The notes under the pieces were generated by a model that did not search any database, had not been told where the DNA came from, and was given only the letters and a program-made list of their open reading frames with translations. Below are positions 36,933 to 45,562 of a stretch of 64,000 nucleotides of DNA, piece by piece. The stretch's first letter is position 1. Every line of letters starts with the position of its first letter. The position numbers were made by a program, and so were the translations under genes. Source of the DNA: CAVUPF01 sp963777915. GTDB lineage: Bacteria > Actinomycetota > Thermoleophilia > Solirubrobacterales > 70-9. The stretch spans positions 496,001 to 560,000 of the forward strand of contig CAVZSH010000003.1 of NCBI GenBank assembly GCA_963777915.1, in the 5' to 3' direction.

Positions 36933-36974
36933 CTTCCCCCTGCCCACCTACCTGCCTCGGTGGGCAGGGGGAAG
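36933..36974. repeat. 16-bp perfect hairpin
   Basis: CTTCCCCCTGCCCACC at 36933-36948 pairs with GGTGGGCAGGGGGAAG at 36959-36974, loop of 10 nt. No T tract follows on either strand. It is either a terminator or a stem in the leader of the collagen-like gene. Confidence 0.6.
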
Positions 36975-37048
36975 GCGACTGCCGCTGAAGGGGTGGATGG
37001 AGCGGGGGCGGTGGTCCCTGGGGCGGCGGCTAGGGACTGGGAGCAGAC

Positions 37049-37102
37049 GCGAGCGGCCCCGTGCCCGTGGGAGGAGGTCCCACTTATCTCGGGGCCGCTC
37101 GC
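37049..37102. repeat. Nested hairpin in the leader region
   Basis: GCGAGCGGCCCCG at 37049-37061 pairs with CGGGGCCGCTCGC at 37090-37102. Inside the loop, GTGGGA pairs with TCCCAC. This two-level structure is more elaborate than a simple terminator. Confidence 0.55.
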
Positions 37103-37498
37103 GCGCCGCTCTTGACGCGCCGTTTGCCAGGGAGGGCGACGGCGGCCGTATTGGTCGGGAGCCGGCACGGCGCCGCTGCCGATATTGCGGCGGCTGGCGA
37201 AGCCGGTTTCCGAAGTCGATGCGCTCACCTACAACCTCTCCAATCCTGCGAAACCCCTCTGCCGGCCGCTCCCTGCGACCCTGTGAGACTCGCTATGTCC
37301 AGTAGCCCCGTGCCCGCCAAGAGGGCGAGCAAAAGCAATATAACCGATTTTCGAGGACTGCGTTTACAAAGATTCATAACACGGTCTTTTTATGGAAGTT
37401 GCGCGGGAAGAGCGGCTTCCATCGATCAGCAGCGAGGACACCGGCGGCGGCGGCGACCTTCCGGGCCGGGTCGGGATCTCGAGGCGGAGAGCGCTTTG

Positions 37499-38914
37499 CT
37501 AGGAGGGTTCGTGCGCCGCGCGCGAGGCGGCCTCGCGACCCACATACGGGGTGAGAAACAGCTCGGTAAGGTCGGGCAGGAGCTCTGCGAGCCGCTCCCC
37601 CTCCCCCGCCTCGACCTTGCCCACGATCAGCCCCGCCATGCCGCCGGCAAGGGCATTTTGAATGGCCTGAGTAGGCTGGCGAACGTCGGGCGGCATGCCG
37701 TCGGTCATTTCGGCGAGGACGCGGCTTGTCCTAAAGCGGTAGCGAGAGGCGATCTCCTCGCCGGCGCGGGGCGGAGCGATCAGGTAGAAGCGGACCAGGT
37801 CGGGATTGGCGGCGAAGAACTCGAGCGCCGCCGCCAGTTGGGCGCGAACCCGGTCGGGCCAACGCTCGTGGTGCGTGGCCGCGGCCTGGGCCGCCGCGGC
37901 CAGATGCGAGGCGATGATGTCGTAGGTGGCGAGGTAGCACTCCTCCTTGGAGGAGAAGTAGGTGTAGAAGGTGCGGCGCGAGACCCCGGCGGCGGCGGCG
38001 ATCTGGCTGATCGTCGTCTCGTGGTAGCCGTGCTCGGCGACAGCCGCGATGATCCCGGCGGTGAGGCGGTCGCGCTGGTTGCGGATGACGAACTCGCGCG
38101 GCAGGCCGTGGCGGCCCGGCGGCAGGCGAGGGAGCCCAGCGCCCGATTCCCCCCCTGAAGGACCGCGCTTTGACACGCGCGCACCATAGCGGGAGGCGAG
38201 CGGGTCTTGCACAGCCGATTCGGTTTCTGTACGGGTTTGTTTTTGGTCGTCTCCAGCTTCGTCACCGACGGGGTCGGGCGGGGGCGGAATGCTCAGCTCC
38301 TGGAGGGCGACCTCGTGGCCGAGATAGGGGCGCACGGCTATGTACATCAACTCGGGGACGACGTCTCTGGCCTGCATGTCGTCGCCGCCGCGATGAAGGT
38401 CTCGGAGCACCCGTTCGAATACCGACCCGATGGCGCTTTCCGCGAGGGTGCGGCTGACCGAGTCGGGGTCGGCGAGCTCATAGCGGCCAGCATCAATGAG
38501 GTCGGCGAGTCGTTGCAGGTAGGCATCTCGCTGGGCCGCGAGCATCTCGCCGGCGCCGAGCACCGCGATCGTATTGAAGCGGATCCTACGGGGATGCTCG
38601 TTGTAGTAATCGGCGGCGACGTAGGCCGCCGCCCGCAGAGCGTCGCGCCAGTTGTCCTCGGCGGCGAAAGCGGCTTGCACCCGCTCGTCGAAGAGCTTGT
38701 TGTTGTGGAGGTAGATCTGCAGACAGCAGTCCTGCTTGCCGGCGAAGTGGCGCTCGAAGTCGGCAGGGTCGACCCCGGCCCGCTCGATCACCGCCTCGAC
38801 CGTGGTCTCCTCGTAACCTCGCTGGAGCACGAGCTCGACCATCGCCTCGCCGATGCGCTGGCGCGGACCGCGCCAGGGCGCCTCGCGTCGTGGCGCGGTC
38901 CTTGGTCGGTCCAC
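37499..38914 (-). CDS. Double TetR-family regulator (two TetR units in one protein)
   Basis: The protein has 471 residues from GTG 38914. The first TetR unit (about 1-205) has an HTH at ETTVEAVIERAGVDPADFERHFAGKQDCCLQIY and ends RPYLGHEVA. A charged linker (about 206-262) follows. The second unit starts with LPPGRHGLPREFVIRNQRDRL, has the HTH TTISQIAAAAGVSRRTFYTYFSSKEECYLATYD and ends TPYVGREAASRA. Each unit is full-length, so this looks like a tandem gene fusion that could act as a built-in dimer. The frame is intact across the junction. It lies 50 bp downstream of another TetR gene. Confidence 0.85.
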   Translation of the reverse strand: MDRPRTAPRREAPWRGPRQRIGEAMVELVLQRGYEETTVEAVIERAGVDPADFERHFAGKQDCCLQIYLHNNKLFDERVQAAFAAEDNWRDALRAAAYVAADYYNEHPRRIRFNTIAVLGAGEMLAAQRDAYLQRLADLIDAGRYELADPDSVSRTLAESAIGSVFERVLRDLHRGGDDMQARDVVPELMYIAVRPYLGHEVALQELSIPPPPDPVGDEAGDDQKQTRTETESAVQDPLASRYGARVSKRGPSGGESGAGLPRLPPGRHGLPREFVIRNQRDRLTAGIIAAVAEHGYHETTISQIAAAAGVSRRTFYTYFSSKEECYLATYDIIASHLAAAAQAAATHHERWPDRVRAQLAAALEFFAANPDLVRFYLIAPPRAGEEIASRYRFRTSRVLAEMTDGMPPDVRQPTQAIQNALAGGMAGLIVGKVEAGEGERLAELLPDLTELFLTPYVGREAASRAAHEPS

Positions 38915-38964
38915 CGCTCAGCCCCTCCCCCCCGCCCCGCCGCCGCAGCGGTGGGCGTCGAGGG

Positions 38965-39681
38965 TCAGCCGATACTGGGTGAGGCGGTGCGGCCCGCAGC
39001 GGGCGAGCGGCTCAAGTCGTCGCCCAGATAGGGCTCGACGACTATCTCCAGCAGCTCCGGCAGGAGGGATTCGATCCCCTCGACCTCGCCCACCACAATC
39101 CGCTGGTGCAGAAGCCAGGTGACGCCGGCTACGGTCGCGTTCTCGAGCGTCGCCGGCAACTCCCCCGCGACCGGGCTCACCGCGCGACCCTTGCGAAGCA
39201 GTCGCGCGATTCGCGCGAGAGTCTCCTGGTAGCGGGTGAGCGCAGCCGAGCCGGCGGTCTGGACCTCGACGATGGCGACGCGGGCCCCATGCGGGTCGGC
39301 GGCGATCGATTCGAGCAGCCCCCGCAGGGCGGCGGCGGCCTGCTCGGACCAGGGGCGGGCGGCGGGAAGCGCAGCCTCGATCCGATCCCAAGCCGCAGCG
39401 ACGATCCGATCGTAGGCCTGGAGAAAGCAGTCCTGCTTGCCGTCGAAGAGCGAGTAGAAACTGCCGACGCCGATCTTGGCGGCTGCGACGATATGGTCGA
39501 TGGTCGTCGCCTGGTAGCCGCGCTTGGCGAAAACCTCGGTAGCAGCGTCGAGGACGCGGTCGCGCTGGTGGGCTTCCATCACCTCGCGGGGCAGCGGGTG
39601 GCGTCCGGCCGGCATCGGCATCAGATGCTCTGGCAGTGAGGCCATTGGGTGAGGATAGAGCACCGGTGAGCGCTTCTTCAC
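38965..39681 (-). CDS. TetR-family transcriptional regulator
   Basis: The protein has 238 residues (start 39681 GTG, or ATG 39645 or 39621; none has a clear ribosome site). A GRHPLPREVMEAHQRDRVL linker is followed by the HTH (TTIDHIVAAAKIGVGSFYSLFDGKQDCFLQAYD). The ligand domain ends EPYLGDDLSRS. It is divergent from the TetR gene at 39812, with 130 bp of A/T-rich DNA between them that must hold both promoters. Confidence 0.88.
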   Translation of the reverse strand: MKKRSPVLYPHPMASLPEHLMPMPAGRHPLPREVMEAHQRDRVLDAATEVFAKRGYQATTIDHIVAAAKIGVGSFYSLFDGKQDCFLQAYDRIVAAAWDRIEAALPAARPWSEQAAAALRGLLESIAADPHGARVAIVEVQTAGSAALTRYQETLARIARLLRKGRAVSPVAGELPATLENATVAGVTWLLHQRIVVGEVEGIESLLPELLEIVVEPYLGDDLSRSPAAGRTASPSIG

Positions 39682-39811
39682 ATAAGGAAAAAGTTTGGAG
39701 ACTCAAGGTTCGGACGATGAGGAAAGCGTCTCTATTTAGAAGTGTTATCGTTCCCGACGCCAGGCGGGCCGGGACGGGAAGGCGGATGTCAGGTACACCG
39801 ACGGGGAATCG
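39682..39811. promoter_or_regulatory. Divergent TetR-TetR promoter region
   Basis: This 130-bp interval is unusually A/T-rich for the window (for example ATAAGGAAAAAGTTT and CTCTATTTAGAAGTGTTA) and separates two divergent TetR genes. A dispersed GAGAC...GTCTC dyad is visible around 39698-39733. Exact -35/-10 boxes are not certain. Confidence 0.4.
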
Positions 39812-40513
39812 ATGCCAAGGAACGCACCTGAGAGAAGCGGCGAGGAGCGTGAGCCGGCGGCCCGGACACCGCGCAGCGAGCTGGCGAGGCTGCGCGAGAG
39901 CCAGGAGCGGGACGACTCGGAGTTCCGCGCGCGGATCACGGGGCCGATGCTGGAGGCCTGCGGCGAGCTGGGTTACCGCCGGGTCACGATCCGCGATCTG
40001 CTGGAGCGCTCCGGCGGCTACCGGGCCCAGTTCTACCGCAACTTCGCCAACAAGGCCGAGTGTTACGCGACGGCGTATGAGGTGGAGATCGAGCGGCTCT
40101 GCGCGGCTTTGCTCAGGGCCGCGGCGGCCGAGCAGAGCTGGCGGTGCGGGCTGCGGGCTGCGCTGCGCGAGCTGGCACGCAACGCCTGCGAGCGGCCGCT
40201 GCAGGCCCGCGGATTGCTGATCGAAGTCCACGTCGCCGGGGGGCCGGCGCTGGTCAAGAGAAAAGAGATGTTGGAGCGCCTCACCCGCGCTATCGACAGC
40301 GCGCGCCGCGAGACAGGGCCTCGCCACTCGTCACCTCCTATGACTGCACTGTTCATGGTAAGCGCAATCGAGGCATCCGTGTGCACGGCGCTGGAGAGGG
40401 GCGAGCCGCAGAGCTTCGCGGCGGCGGTGCCGGAGCTGGCGCACCTGGTGGTCGGCGCCTACTTCGACGAGGAGGCGGCAGGCGAGGAGTTGACGGGTGC
40501 ACAGATGGGTTGA
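39812..40513 (+). CDS. TetR-family transcriptional regulator
   Basis: The protein has 233 residues from ATG 39812 with GGGGAA upstream. The HTH is at about 58-90 (VTIRDLLERSGGYRAQFYRNFANKAECYATAYE). A helical ligand domain follows (ALLRAAAAEQSWRCGL, MTALFMVSAIEASVCTALER), ending VVGAYFDEEAAGEEL. It is the only plus-strand member of the three-gene TetR group. It is followed by 196 bp with no gene and then the IS21 element. Confidence 0.88.
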   Translation: MPRNAPERSGEEREPAARTPRSELARLRESQERDDSEFRARITGPMLEACGELGYRRVTIRDLLERSGGYRAQFYRNFANKAECYATAYEVEIERLCAALLRAAAAEQSWRCGLRAALRELARNACERPLQARGLLIEVHVAGGPALVKRKEMLERLTRAIDSARRETGPRHSSPPMTALFMVSAIEASVCTALERGEPQSFAAAVPELAHLVVGAYFDEEAAGEELTGAQMG

Positions 40514-40794
40514 GGGGCGGGCACGACGCGCCGCTCCGAGGCGTGGGCGGCTCGGCAGGACGGCGCGATAGCCGCGCTCTGTTGAGGCCGCGCGCCGGTC
40601 GGCGAGGGTGGCTTGACTCGGGGCCAAGAGCCCTGGAGGAAGCCGCGAAGGCCTTGCGGATGAGGTAAGCAGACCGAGGCTGTGTCGCCGACGTGCGCAA
40701 AGGGTGGGTTGTCAAGGCCGGTCGAAAAGTGGACCACTTCGGCCGGTTGAAAAGTGGACCACCTCCCGTCCCTTCCAGCGGTTGAAGGTCAGCG

Positions 40795-40843
40795 GTCCCG
40801 CCTGCGTAGCGGAGCCCGTAGGGCGAAGCGGAGCAGGCGGGAC
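40795..40843. terminator. Hairpin downstream of istB
   Basis: GTCCCGCCTGC at 40795-40805 pairs with GCAGGCGGGAC at 40833-40843; the 27-nt loop can fold further. It lies 8 bp past the istB stop inside the IS element. Confidence 0.55.
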
Positions 40844-40850
40844 GCGCGCT

Positions 40851-41609
40851 TCAGTCCCTGGGCGGCGGCGAGCCCAGGTCCTTGTCCCTGAGCCTGAAGC
40901 TGTCGCCTTTGAGGGCGAGGATCTCGGCGTGGTGGACGAGCCGGTCGATCATCGCCGCGGCGACCACTTCGTCGCCGAAGATCTCACCCCAGGCCGAGAA
41001 GGGCTTGTTCGAGGTGACGATCAAAGAGGCGCGCTCATAGCGCGCCGAGACCAGGCTGAACATCAGGTTGGCGGCCTCGGGATCGAAGGGGATGTAGCCG
41101 ACCTCATCGACGACGATCAAGGGCACGAAGCCCAAGCGGCGCAGCTCGGCCTCGAGGTTGCCCGCCCGCTTTGCCTCGCCCAGCCGCGCAACCCACTCCG
41201 TCGCGGTGGCAAAGGCGACCCGCTGGCCTGCCAGGCAGGCGCGGATGCCGATCGCGATCGCCAGGTGCGTCTTGCCCGTTCCCGGCGGGCCGAGCAGGAC
41301 GACGTTCTCACGACCGTGCAGGAAGTCAAGCTGGCCCAAGTGCTCGATCACCTGCTTCTTGACCGAGTGCTGGAAGGTGAAGTCGAACTCCTCCAGGGTC
41401 TTTCGGGCCGGGAAGCGAGCCGCCTTAATGCGGCTCTCACCGCCGTGGGACTCGCGCGAGGCGACCTCGGTGGAGAGGACCGCCTCCAAGAAGCGCTCGT
41501 GTGACCACTCCTCCTCTCGGGCGCGCTCACTGAGCTTGGGCAGTGCCCTCGCCGCAGCCGGCGCTTTCAAGGCGCGGAAGAGGTGGGATAGCTCCGATGT
41601 CTTGCTCAT
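40851..41609 (-). CDS. istB: IS21 helper ATPase IstB
   Basis: The protein has 252 residues, normal length. AAA+ ATPase features: Walker A LLGPPGTGKTHLAIAIG, Walker B PLIVVDEVGYIPFD, and sensor region SLIVTSNKPFSAWGEIF. IstB assembles on target DNA and activates the IstA transposase. ATG 41609 overlaps the istA stop codon by ATGA, giving translational coupling as in all IS21 elements. Confidence 0.95.
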   Translation of the reverse strand: MSKTSELSHLFRALKAPAAARALPKLSERAREEEWSHERFLEAVLSTEVASRESHGGESRIKAARFPARKTLEEFDFTFQHSVKKQVIEHLGQLDFLHGRENVVLLGPPGTGKTHLAIAIGIRACLAGQRVAFATATEWVARLGEAKRAGNLEAELRRLGFVPLIVVDEVGYIPFDPEAANLMFSLVSARYERASLIVTSNKPFSAWGEIFGDEVVAAAMIDRLVHHAEILALKGDSFRLRDKDLGSPPPRD

Positions 41610-42811
41610 GCCGGGATCAGGGCGTCATAGCGCTCCAGGGAGCGCCGCTCGACCTCGACCTCGGGCCCCCGCCGGCGGGCGCCGCGCAGCTGATCGAGGA
41701 GCGCCTGGTGGGTGGGGTCGGTGAAGGTCAGGTGCTTGGCGAAGGAGCGCCGGTGGCGGGCGACGAGCTCACCGTTGCCCAGCGCGATCGCGCTCACCTG
41801 GCGCTGGGAGACCCTCACCTCGACGCGGCGCCCCGCGGCCCGGGGGTCCAGGGAGTAGTCGTTGGTGTCAAAGCGCAGGTAGGGCTGCTGGGGCACCCGG
41901 GTGACGAAGCGCCGATCGGTGTCGGGCATCGGCTCGGGCAGCGCTCGCATCCGCTCTCGCTCTTTGACGAGGCGCTCGGCGGGAATCGCCCTGATTCCAC
42001 GGTGAAAGCGCCGGTTGGCGAGCTCGCTGAACCACTCGTCAAGGCAGGACTGGAAGTGCTCGGGTGAGGCGAAGGCCCGGGCGGGCTCGAAGTTGGAGCG
42101 CATGAAACGGTGGTTTCGCTCCAAGAGGCCCTTTGACTCGGGATCGGCCGCCTCCAAGATCAGCCAGCCGACCGCCAGGGCGCCGCAGAAGGCGGCGAAG
42201 GCATCGCTTGGCTTGCCCCTCGGGGCGATCGCCGCCTCGCGGTCCCAGACCACGGTCTCCGGCAGCGCCCCCAGCTTCGCCAGGCAGCGACCCATGCCCC
42301 AGAGGATGTCGGGGGCCTGCTTGGCGAAGATCAGGGTGCCGGCGGCGGCCCTTGAGAACCCAAGCTCTGAGGTGACGACCCAGCCCCTTCTCGTTTGCCC
42401 GTGACCGACCGGGATCTCGCCCTTCGGCTCCCAGAGGTCGAACTGGCAGATCTCGGCCGCCCGGTAGACGGTGCGCTGGTAGGTGCGCTTGGGAGCAAAG
42501 CGGGGGCGCACCTCGCGCAGGTAGGTGTCGAGGATTGTCTTGCCTCCCTCATAGCCCAGCTCTGCGATCAGCTCGCGGATGCGGGTGTTTGGGATGCGCG
42601 GGTCTGAGCGCAAGAGGCGCTCGATCTCATCCTTGAAGGAGTCGAGCTTGGAGGGTGCACCTTTACGGCGGTAGCGCGGCGGTCGATCGTCTGAGAGGGC
42701 GCGGCGGATCGTTTCGCGGTGCAGGCCGGTGCGGCGGTGGATCTCGCGGATCGAGAGCCGCTCCACCCGGTGCATGCGCCTGATCTCCGCCCACCCGTCC
42801 ACGTCGATCAC
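41606..42811 (-). CDS. istA: IS21 transposase IstA
   Basis: The protein has 401 residues, start GTG 42811 after GAGGAG. An N-terminal HTH (RLSIREIHRRTGLHRETIRRALS) binds the IS ends. The DDE core is recognisable from CQFDLWEPKGEIPVG (first Asp), PETVVWDREAAI (second Asp) and ESKGLLERNHRFMRSNF (Glu). The C-terminal beta domain ends the protein. It is transcribed before istB. Confidence 0.93.
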   Translation of the reverse strand: MIDVDGWAEIRRMHRVERLSIREIHRRTGLHRETIRRALSDDRPPRYRRKGAPSKLDSFKDEIERLLRSDPRIPNTRIRELIAELGYEGGKTILDTYLREVRPRFAPKRTYQRTVYRAAEICQFDLWEPKGEIPVGHGQTRRGWVVTSELGFSRAAAGTLIFAKQAPDILWGMGRCLAKLGALPETVVWDREAAIAPRGKPSDAFAAFCGALAVGWLILEAADPESKGLLERNHRFMRSNFEPARAFASPEHFQSCLDEWFSELANRRFHRGIRAIPAERLVKERERMRALPEPMPDTDRRFVTRVPQQPYLRFDTNDYSLDPRAAGRRVEVRVSQRQVSAIALGNGELVARHRRSFAKHLTFTDPTHQALLDQLRGARRRGPEVEVERRSLERYDALIPA

Positions 42812-43208
42812 CTGCTCCTCCTCGCCTCGATCTCTTCGATCGAGCGAGGGTCAGGACCCGGCCGGACGTGAGTCCCGCCCTGCGCCGGGGGGGTCAGTTT
42901 TGGACCGGCGCAGGTGGTCCAGTATTCAACCGGCGCTTACATGGGTTGTGCGGAGCGGTGCAAAAGGCCTGGGGCGGTCAGGTGGGCATCGAAGGGCGGC
43001 GCTACGAACGCAGCACAAGGGCCGGGCGCCGGAAGAGAACTCGACATCCGAGACCGCTTGTGCCTGCCTAGCCGCCCACAGGAAAGAGCGGCCCCCCCGG
43101 CAGCTGGGAAGGCTGCCGTTTGGATTGGGGCCTGCCTGCGGCAGCGGGCCCACCGCTGCAGGCAGAGACGATCTTAGAGGATCGCGTCTCTAAATGTCAG
43201 GACAGTCG

Positions 43209-43237
43209 TTTACATGGGGGTCGGACTCCTTTAGGCT
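43209..43237 (+). promoter_or_regulatory. Candidate promoter upstream of the DUF3892 gene
   Basis: TTTACA at 43209-43214 and TAGGCT at 43232-43237 with a 17-bp spacer resemble a housekeeping promoter. It lies 41 bp upstream of the GTG start at 43279. The remainder of 42947-43278 shows no gene. Confidence 0.4.
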
Positions 43238-43278
43238 GGGTGCGAATTGCGGGAGCCGGAGGGGCGCCGAAGGGAATT

Positions 43279-43611
43279 GTGAGCCAGGCGGAGTCGAGAA
43301 CCGATCCACCGAGCACTGCTCCAGGAAGCGGCGCGGTCGATCTGCTCCAGATCGAGGCGGTGCGGATGGAGGGCGGCGATGGGCACGGGCACGTCGCCGG
43401 GGTCCAGTGGCACAATCCCGAGATGGGCAAGAGCGGGCGCTGCTCTCGTGCGGAGATGGTGAGCTGGATCAACGGCGGCAATCGTGCCTACGTTGTCGGC
43501 AAGAGCGGTAAGTCGGTGGCGGTGCTGGTTGGGGCGGCCGATCCGCCCTACCTGCGCACCCGCGACGACGGCAGGTGGACGGACGATCTGCTGGGGTTGG
43601 GGCGGTATTGA
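43279..43611 (+). CDS. DUF3892-type small protein
   Basis: The protein has 110 residues from GTG 43279 (GAAGGGA upstream). The ordered blocks IEAVRMEGGDGHGHVAGVQW, SRAEMVSWINGGNRAYVVGK, VAVLVGAADPPYLRTRDDGRW and DDLLGLGRY match DUF3892, a small domain of unknown role often found near mobile DNA. The frame is open upstream to 43120, but that part lacks family content. It lies 330 bp from the IS21 end. Confidence 0.75.
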   Translation: MSQAESRTDPPSTAPGSGAVDLLQIEAVRMEGGDGHGHVAGVQWHNPEMGKSGRCSRAEMVSWINGGNRAYVVGKSGKSVAVLVGAADPPYLRTRDDGRWTDDLLGLGRY

Positions 43612-43681
43612 GAGGCGCCGGCGCGCGGCTTTCTGAGCGGTTCCCGGTGATTCACTGAGATCCATCGCGACCCAAACCCCA

Positions 43682-44272
43682 ATGCTGAGACGAGCCACGG
43701 CGACCGACGTGCCCGAGCTGGCCAGGATGCTGGCGCGGGCTTTTCTCGATGACCCGGTCGCGGTGTGGTCGTGCAGAGCAGCTGCGCTGCGCGCGGTTGT
43801 GCTGGAGCGCTTCCAGGCTGCGCGGCTGCGCCAGCTGCTCAGTGAGGGCGAGGTCTGGACGACGCCCGAGCTGAGCTGCGCGGCGCTGTGGGCAGTGCCG
43901 GGGCGCTGGAAGACGAGCGCGCGCGAGGACGCCGAGCTGGCTCGGTGCCTGCTTCACCCGCGGCTGATCGGGCGGGCGCCGATGGTCGCGATCGGGCTAC
44001 CCGGCGTGGAGCGCAAGCACCCTCGCCAGCCGCCCCACTGGTACCTCTCCGTGCTGGGCACCGAACCCTCGGCCCAGGGGCGGGGGCTTGGGTCAGCGGT
44101 CTTGGGGCCGATCCTTGAGCAGTGCGACGCGGACGGGATCGGCGCCTACCTGGAGTCCTCCAAGGAGCGCAACATCGACTTCTACGCCCGTCACGGCTTC
44201 CGGGTCATCGGGGAGCTGCGGCTGCCGCGCGGGCCGCGGGTGTGGGGGATGTGGCGGGAGGCTGGTTCGTAG
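43682..44272 (+). CDS. GNAT-family N-acetyltransferase
   Basis: The protein has 196 residues from ATG 43682. The GNAT fold is supported by LRRATATDVPELARMLARAF at the start and by the acetyl-CoA loop LGTEPSAQGRGLGSAVLGPIL (Q/RxxGxG/A type) near residues 128-148. The terminal YLESSKERNIDFYARHGFRV segment is also characteristic. The substrate is unknown. The 270 bp that follow carry nothing I can assign. Confidence 0.88.
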   Translation: MLRRATATDVPELARMLARAFLDDPVAVWSCRAAALRAVVLERFQAARLRQLLSEGEVWTTPELSCAALWAVPGRWKTSAREDAELARCLLHPRLIGRAPMVAIGLPGVERKHPRQPPHWYLSVLGTEPSAQGRGLGSAVLGPILEQCDADGIGAYLESSKERNIDFYARHGFRVIGELRLPRGPRVWGMWREAGS

Positions 44273-44542
44273 AAGAGCGAGCCTTCTGATGGTCAGGTTT
44301 GAGGGGACGAGGTGGCGGACTGGCGGCGTGCGGATATCGGCGGGAGGCTGACGCCCTGGAGGGCCGTGGAACGGAGATCTTTCGACCGGGGAGGCCGCTG
44401 CTCGACGCCTCTATACCCCGGCTCGCCACCTCGCTGTTGGCGGGAGTGAGAGAGGGTCCGGCCAAGGGCGAGGGCGTCAAGGACGTTGGTAGGTGGCATG
44501 CGGTCGCTGTGCCGGCGCGCTGATGGTCAGCGTCGGGTCGGT

Positions 44543-45562
44543 CTACGCGCCTAGCTTGACGCTCACCTTGGCGCCGGGCGCTAGCACCTTGCCCTGCTTG
44601 GGGCTCTGCTTCTTCACCTTGCCAGTTTTCGTCGTCGCACCCTTGAGCTTCTTCACCTTGCCGAGCTTGCAGTCGGCCTTGGTCAGGGCCTTGCGGGCTG
44701 CCTTGACCTTCTTGCCCTTCAGCTTGGGGACAACGCAGGCGGTGTAGGTGAATTGGTCGGCTGCGCTTGCTGTGGTCGTGCCAGCCGCCGTGGTGACGCT
44801 GGTGTCGACAGCGCCGGGGATCGCGGTGGGCGGCGCGACCACGGTGATCTGGGTGTCGGAGCTGACCGTGAAGCTGGAGGCGGGCGTGGACCCGAACTTG
44901 ACCGCGCTGGCTCCGGTGAAGTCGTGGCCGGTAATTACGACGGAGGTCCCACCCGAGATCGAGCCGGTTGTCGGTCCGATCGCGGTGATGCCCGGGGGCG
45001 GCTGCACATCGGCGTTGAAGGCAACGGCTTCGGGAAATTCAGTGCCGGCGGCTGTCGTGCCATCGGGAAGCTCAGGCGCAATGAAGTCATAGGTTCCCCC
45101 AGCCGCGATCAGCCCCACCGCGCCGCCGGATGGAACGTTTAGGCCAACAAGATCCCCCGCTTCGATGGGGAGGTCGGCTGAGAAGGTTTCGACTCCGCTG
45201 CCGGCGGGAGTCTGCGAACTTCCTGTTCCGGCGCCAGTTAAGCTTGTGCCTCCGGCAGGTTTAAAGACGCGGATCGCATAGCCGGTCGTCGCCGAAGCAC
45301 CGGCGATCCGCCACCTTACGATCGTGCCGCTGACAGGCGATGTGACCAGCGCTCCGGGAACGGTCAGTTTTGTGTTTGCCGACGAGCACCCGCCAACAGC
45401 AGAGCACATGCCAGGGCCGAAAGGCCCAGTGAGCGAGCTCCCGACTGTCACCGTTGCCGCTTGAGCACTCCCAGCGGCAAGTAGCAGCCATGTGCCGACA
45501 GCGGCAAGGCCAAGGTAGACGAAGCGTGCAGAAACACGGCTGATCTTGGACGAGATTTTCAT
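44543..45562 (-). CDS. Secreted protein with IPT/TIG and PASTA domains
   Basis: The protein has 339 residues from ATG 45562. The signal peptide ends near GSAQAA. A beta-rich N-terminal domain with one Cys pair (GMCSAVGGCSS) follows. Then comes an IPT/TIG domain (ITAIGPTTGSISGGTSVVIT through TPASSFTVSSDTQITVVAP). The C-terminus is one PASTA-like unit (CVVPKLKGKKVKAARKALTK and onward), which in other proteins binds cell-wall muropeptides. It is probably wall-associated. An upstream extension of the frame to 45664 is not supported. Confidence 0.8.
   Translation of the reverse strand: MKISSKISRVSARFVYLGLAAVGTWLLLAAGSAQAATVTVGSSLTGPFGPGMCSAVGGCSSANTKLTVPGALVTSPVSGTIVRWRIAGASATTGYAIRVFKPAGGTSLTGAGTGSSQTPAGSGVETFSADLPIEAGDLVGLNVPSGGAVGLIAAGGTYDFIAPELPDGTTAAGTEFPEAVAFNADVQPPPGITAIGPTTGSISGGTSVVITGHDFTGASAVKFGSTPASSFTVSSDTQITVVAPPTAIPGAVDTSVTTAAGTTTASAADQFTYTACVVPKLKGKKVKAARKALTKADCKLGKVKKLKGATTKTGKVKKQSPKQGKVLAPGAKVSVKLGA

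Larger units (their letters stand above)
36746..37498. other. 750-bp non-coding region with nested hairpins
   Basis: It lies between the stop of the double TetR and the start of the collagen-like gene, both minus strand. No gene fits. Two strong hairpins are present (36933-36974 and 37049-37102). An A/T-rich stretch at 37330-37400 could hold the promoter; on the minus strand TATATT lies there. The layout suggests a long, structured 5' leader for the collagen-like gene. Confidence 0.5.
40710..42941 (-). mobile_element. IS21-family insertion sequence with 5-bp target duplication
   Basis: The left end (TGTCAAGGCCGGTCGAAAAGT and a second GGTTGAAAAGTGGACCACC unit) and the right end, read inward from 42941 (TGTAAGCGCCGGTTGAATAC and a second unit), are imperfect inverted copies. 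Each holds two internal repeats, the multiple-site ends typical of IS21. They enclose istA and istB. The sequence TGGGT directly precedes the left end (40705-40709) and directly follows the right end (42942-42946), a clean target duplication. Both genes are intact, so the insertion looks recent and possibly active. Confidence 0.93.

Noticed and set aside
39106..39639. Plus-strand open frame of 177 codons
   Set aside because: It is antisense to the TetR gene at 38965-39681, which has a clear HTH.
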